17,486 nucleotides of DNA from Syntrophaceae bacterium UBA2210 (GTDB lineage Bacteria > Desulfobacterota > Syntrophia > Syntrophales > UBA2210), in the NCBI GenBank assembly GCA_002327865.1, contig DCUQ01000028.1:1-17486 (forward strand), in the 5' to 3' direction. Shown piece after piece: positions 14,160-17,486 of the stretch (position 1 is its first letter; each line of letters starts with the position of its first letter). The notes beneath the pieces were generated by a model. That model did not search any database and was not told the origin of the DNA. It saw only the letters and a list, made by a program, of their open reading frames with translations. The position numbers were made by a program, and so were the translations under genes.

Positions 14160-15265
14160 ATCACACTCTCCTGCGATCCGGCCGGAGGCATCAACTTCGA
14201 CATCCGGTCCCGTACCACGGCCTGCACCTCTTCGAATGTCAATTCATCGAGGCAGCGGCTGATTTCGCTGTCTTTGCATCCTTTGTCTCTGCAGGGCACA
14301 CAGGGCAGATCCTTGTGAACCACGAGGTGTTGCGCGCCCCGCGGAGCCCAGGTGATATACGACGAAGGACCGAATATGGACACGGTAGGCAGGCCTACCG
14401 CCGCGGCGATATGAACACCTGCGCTGTCGACGCCGACGAATAATCTGCATGCCTTGAAAACGGCGGACAGCATCCCTATGGAAGTTCTCCCCGCCAGGTT
14501 ATAGGTATGGCGGGGACAGTGCTTTATTATCTCATCCGCTCGCTCCCTCTCATCGAGAGAACCGGTGATGATAACGGATACATCATATTCCGACACGAGC
14601 CAGTTGATCAGACGGATATATTTATCCACCCCCCATTCCTTGTATTTCCAGAGAGAGAACGGTTGAACGGCTATTACCGGTCTATCCGGCGGAACACTCT
14701 CACTTTTTAAAAGGGTCTTTGCCGCTCGATACCGGTCATCGGGAACATCATGTTCAGGAAAAGTATGTTCCGTCTTTATATCATACGCCCCGAGAAGACC
14801 CTGGTAGTATTGGGCTATATGTTGCCCCGGAGCGGATTCGGGGACAACCAGGTGGGTAAATACCCTGTTCCGCCATAGCGTTCCGTCTTTGGCGAAAAAA
14901 CCTACCTTCTGCCGCGCTCCGGAAAGAAGCGCTATTAATGCCCCCCTGTCCCCGGTTCTCAAATCGACAGCGAGATCGAAACGGAATCTTCGCAACCTCA
15001 AAAAAAATCTTTTCTGGTATCGTAATTCTTCCTGCCAGGTTCTTTTTTTCTCATTAATGGAAATAACCGATGAAACCCACCTGCAATCTTCCATCAATTC
15101 CCTGGCTTTTTCCCTGACAGCGACAACAATATACGCCTGTGGGAAATTCTCACGCAAAGCTCTGACAGCGGGAAAGGAGAGAACAACGTCTCCGATATCA
15201 CCAAGCTGTATAAGAAGAACGTTACAAATGTCTTTTCCGGATATGCCGCTTCCCTTTACAAACAT
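14156..15265 (-). CDS. ADP-heptose:LPS heptosyltransferase-family protein (GT9)
   Basis: GT9 enzymes transfer L-glycero-D-manno-heptose from ADP-heptose to the LPS inner core at the cytoplasmic face. The 369-residue protein has the N-terminal signature VLLIQLGDIGDVVLSFPAVRALRE at 16-39 and the C-terminal donor site FVGVDSAGVHIAAAVGLPTVSIFGPSS at 276-302. WAPRG follows at 306-310. Four cysteines at 322, 325, 330 and 338 (CVPCRDKGCKDSEISRCL) are a feature of the WaaQ-like (HepIII) branch. A 10-residue leader precedes the fold. It begins four bases after the GT4 stop (TGAAGAGATG) and ends with a 4-bp overlap into the PP-loop gene, so all are one operon. WaaQ-type specificity is the best guess, not established. 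Confidence 0.93.
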   Translation of the reverse strand: MFVKGSGISGKDICNVLLIQLGDIGDVVLSFPAVRALRENFPQAYIVVAVREKARELMEDCRWVSSVISINEKKRTWQEELRYQKRFFLRLRRFRFDLAVDLRTGDRGALIALLSGARQKVGFFAKDGTLWRNRVFTHLVVPESAPGQHIAQYYQGLLGAYDIKTEHTFPEHDVPDDRYRAAKTLLKSESVPPDRPVIAVQPFSLWKYKEWGVDKYIRLINWLVSEYDVSVIITGSLDERERADEIIKHCPRHTYNLAGRTSIGMLSAVFKACRLFVGVDSAGVHIAAAVGLPTVSIFGPSSYITWAPRGAQHLVVHKDLPCVPCRDKGCKDSEISRCLDELTFEEVQAVVRDRMSKLMPPAGSQESVI

Positions 15266-15269
15266 CTCT

Positions 15270-16415
15270 TCAGTTTTCCGTTATTTCGTCATAAACCCTG
15301 AGTACTTTTTCGACCACGATATCCCAGGTATGTTCTCCGGCGGTCTCATAGGCCGCTTCCGCCATTCTTTCCCTGTTGTTTCCATCCAGCATGAATTCGA
15401 GCCTGGAACTTATTGAAGTTATATCCTCCCTGTCGACGATAAACCCGTTGATTCCGTCTCTTACAAAATCTTTCGCCCCCACGTTACCGCTTATGATCAC
15501 GGGTAGTGAAGCGGACATGGCCTCCAGCACTACTATGCCGAATGTATCAAATCCCGAAGGCATCGCAAATATATCCGACGCCATGTACACACGTTCGATG
15601 TTATTATCCCAGACACCCCCGAAAATAACATCGTTCCCCAAACCCGATTTTTCAGCCAGTTTTTTGTACTTTTTTATATTTCCCTTGCCGACAACCAGCA
15701 ATTTGATCCGCCCCGACGGACAGCGTGATTTCGTAACAGCCATCGAAGCGATGATATTGTCCAGGCCTTTCAGCTCGAAGTTCATACCGACGAACAGGAG
15801 CACCGTATCGGTCATGCCTATACCGAACCGTTTTCTTATCTCGTCGCGGCACATATCCCTGTCAAGCGCGCTGAATCTGTCTACATCGACACCGGGATGA
15901 ACAAGCCGTATCCTGGCCGGTTCCACTTGAAATTCACGGGTGAATGTATCTTTCGCCATGTTCGAAACAGGGAGAAACATCCGGCAACCGCCATTGTTAA
16001 TCAAACTCTTTTCAACCCAGACCGTACCATAATCAAAAAGGCTCATCCTCTTTTTACGAACCTGCTCGACCCAGAATCGATGCGGAACTCCGTGCATGGT
16101 AAATACATCGGCATGGAAAATCCTGTCATGTGTATGAATAATATCAAAGTCGATAGCCGCTATCCTGCGATTCGCGAACCAGGCGAAACTGATGGTTGTC
16201 AGGAATTTGGGAAACGATATGACCGGTACTTTATGGAATGTGATGAAATCGGAGCAGGATTCCCATTTATTCGCAAAGACATGAACATCATAGTGACGGT
16301 TCGCGGCAATACGTTCAGTCAATTCCCGGACAAAATTTTCTCCACCGCCCACCAGTCCATATCTGGGAATCACAACAGCTATCCTGCGTTTTCTACGTGC
16401 CATATTTCTCAACAT
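15270..16415 (-). CDS. Family 4 glycosyltransferase (GT-B fold), WaaG-like
   Basis: The protein begins RRKRRIAVVIPRYGLVGGGENFVRELTERIA, the glycine-rich loop of GT4. It carries IIHTHDR and VFTMHGVPHRFW, IRLVHPGVDVDRFS at the domain junction, then LLFVGMNFELKGLDNIIASM. The donor-binding block FAMPSGFDTFGIVVLEAMSASLPVI contains the D-x7-E form of the nucleotide motif. Length (381 residues from 16415) is normal. The start is uncertain: the frame is open to TTG 16457 with no ribosome site, and ATG 16415 and ATG 16403 follow; the last begins closest to the fold. It starts just after the hydrolase gene and ends four bases before the heptosyltransferase, so it is an operon member. It likely adds a core or O-chain hexose; the sugar is unknown. 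Confidence 0.88.
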   Translation of the reverse strand: MLRNMARRKRRIAVVIPRYGLVGGGENFVRELTERIAANRHYDVHVFANKWESCSDFITFHKVPVISFPKFLTTISFAWFANRRIAAIDFDIIHTHDRIFHADVFTMHGVPHRFWVEQVRKKRMSLFDYGTVWVEKSLINNGGCRMFLPVSNMAKDTFTREFQVEPARIRLVHPGVDVDRFSALDRDMCRDEIRKRFGIGMTDTVLLFVGMNFELKGLDNIIASMAVTKSRCPSGRIKLLVVGKGNIKKYKKLAEKSGLGNDVIFGGVWDNNIERVYMASDIFAMPSGFDTFGIVVLEAMSASLPVIISGNVGAKDFVRDGINGFIVDREDITSISSRLEFMLDGNNRERMAEAAYETAGEHTWDIVVEKVLRVYDEITEN

Positions 16416-16459
16416 AATTTGCGGTAAAGACGTGTCTTCCTCTTTATCAACAGACAATT

Positions 16460-17455
16460 TCAGCGTACATTATACAAAATCCATTTTCCGTTCCAGGATT
16501 TACTTATGATACCTTCGTGCACCAGTTCTACCAGGTGTACATATGTTTCGTTGAGAGCGAGAAAAAGATCAAAGTCAGAGAGATCCTCCCCGAATATATC
16601 TACGGAGATCTCAAAAGCCGTTCTGGAAAATTTTTCAGCGGAACGCAGGATACGGTTTTTCCTGTCCTCGTGGTGTTTTATCATTTCGTCGACTCTATCT
16701 CTCAGGTTTGAGAACGGCGCCCCGTGAGCCGGCAGGATCATCGCAATGGGAATCTCCCGGATAACGGACAGTGAATCCAGAAAACTGCGCAAAGATCGGA
16801 AACCCGGGCAGAAAATGTCGGGAGCCAGATTCGGTGTGATAGCCTGCAGCACATGATCACCAGAAAGGAGAATACCCTCTTTACGAAAGAAAAAACAGAC
16901 ATGATCCCGTGAATGTCCCGGAGTAGGTAGTACTTCAAACGATGTTCCACCGATAGAATATTTCCTGTCACAATTCAGATACTCATCAACCTCGAAAGGG
17001 AAAATCGCCCTTCTGAAACGTTGAATAACAGACGCCATAACATCGACTTTTTCTTCCCCTATTCCCTGTTCCAGGTAAAATCTCCTTCTCTCGTCATCGA
17101 GAAGTTCTTCATTCTCGATCCGTTGCAGGATCTGCCGGCCGGCTTCGGACATGTGGATGACTGCTCCCGATTTCTCTTTGATCCTGCCCGCCATACCGCA
17201 GTGATCGGCATGATAGTGCGTGATGAATACATGATCCACATCGCAAACGGATCTTCCGATAGCCTTCAGAGAATCCTCAAGCATCAAGAAGGAATCTTTC
17301 AGGTTAAACCCCGTATCGAAAAGGGTCACACCATCTTCATGAGCAAAAACGATTACATTGACCTGTTCGAGGCGGGAGGGCATGGGCAGTATCACCCGGT
17401 AAAAGTTCTTTGCGACCTCTTTTATCGATTTTTCAGGAATTCTCAAGTTCGGCAT
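16460..17455 (-). CDS. Metallo-beta-lactamase-fold hydrolase (LACTB2/BLACT-type)
   Basis: This 331-residue soluble enzyme has the binuclear metal site THYHADHCG at 79-87 (His80, His82, Asp84, His85), PTPGHSRDH with His181 at 178-185, SGDH with Asp200 at 198-201, and LPAHG with His244 at 241-245. The last 80 residues resemble the winged-helix cap found in LACTB2-like members. Substrates of the family include thioesters, RNA and lactones, so the substrate cannot be assigned. The ATG at 17455 overlaps by one base a TGA of an upstream frame (ending QFKNNNA) that runs off the window, suggesting a coupled upstream gene, and no ribosome site is visible. The next gene's reading frame is open to three bases past its stop. 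Its position as the leading gene of a glycosyltransferase operon is noteworthy. Confidence 0.88.
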   Translation of the reverse strand: MPNLRIPEKSIKEVAKNFYRVILPMPSRLEQVNVIVFAHEDGVTLFDTGFNLKDSFLMLEDSLKAIGRSVCDVDHVFITHYHADHCGMAGRIKEKSGAVIHMSEAGRQILQRIENEELLDDERRRFYLEQGIGEEKVDVMASVIQRFRRAIFPFEVDEYLNCDRKYSIGGTSFEVLPTPGHSRDHVCFFFRKEGILLSGDHVLQAITPNLAPDIFCPGFRSLRSFLDSLSVIREIPIAMILPAHGAPFSNLRDRVDEMIKHHEDRKNRILRSAEKFSRTAFEISVDIFGEDLSDFDLFLALNETYVHLVELVHEGIISKSWNGKWILYNVR

Positions 17456-17486
17456 CAGGCGTTATTGTTTTTGAACTGCATGTTGT

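Noticed and set aside
1..17486. CRISPR array, tRNA or rRNA genes
   Set aside because: No regularly spaced direct repeats and no tRNA- or rRNA-like segments were noticed on either strand.

Overview
This window is a surface-glycan (lipopolysaccharide or O-antigen type) assembly locus of a Gram-negative bacterium, with a tryptophan regulator and enzyme at its left end. The Gram-negative assignment rests on a GT9 heptosyltransferase, a WaaE/KdtX-like family 2 transferase, WaaG-like family 4 transferases and a PlsC acyltransferase. A TrpR-type repressor directly in front of trpB is uncommon. A Desulfobacterota-like anaerobe is possible, but the sequence alone does not fix the taxon.

Layout. Nearly everything reads on the minus strand, so the order of expression is right to left. 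17455-12028 is a tight run: metallo-beta-lactamase-fold hydrolase, GT4 transferase, GT9 heptosyltransferase, a QueC-like PP-loop protein, and a polysaccharide pyruvyl-transferase-like protein. After a 62 bp gap follows a family 2 transferase with a galactosyltransferase-type C-terminal motif (11965-11117). 11110-10837 holds a decayed, truncated family 2 glycosyltransferase with one frameshift and two stops. Then come a GT4 transferase (10770-9601) and a family 2 transferase (9550-8750). 3769-8690 is a five-gene island on the PLUS strand: GT2 copy A, an unusual GT-A-like protein, a DUF6492-like protein, GT2 copy B and a short GT4. To its left the minus strand resumes: WaaE-like GT2 (3648-2869), a rhamnosyltransferase-like GT2 (2856-1942), plsC (1750-980), trpR (741-463) and the start of trpB (461-15), which is cut by an in-frame stop.

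The most notable structure is a segmental duplication inside the plus-strand island. GT2 copies A and B are both 286 residues and align without gaps at about 72% identity (hand count 206/286). The similarity extends upstream through the divergent intergenic region and into the first codons of the oppositely oriented WaaE-like gene. At the second copy only a 28-codon stub of that gene survives (6702-6616). The two stretches over 300 bp without an intact gene (6476-6825 and 10771-11116) therefore both contain gene relics.

How the genes work together (inference): the glycosyltransferases build a branched or variable outer core or O-chain. The heptosyltransferase and WaaE/WaaG-like enzymes fit core steps, and the pyruvyl-transferase-like protein fits a decoration step. 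The PP-loop protein may activate a carboxylate or modify a sugar or nucleotide precursor; its substrate is unknown. Base composition is patchy (30% GC at 8041-8100 against 60% at 14341-14400, counted by hand). Together with the duplication and relics this points to a recombining, horizontally assembled glycan locus.
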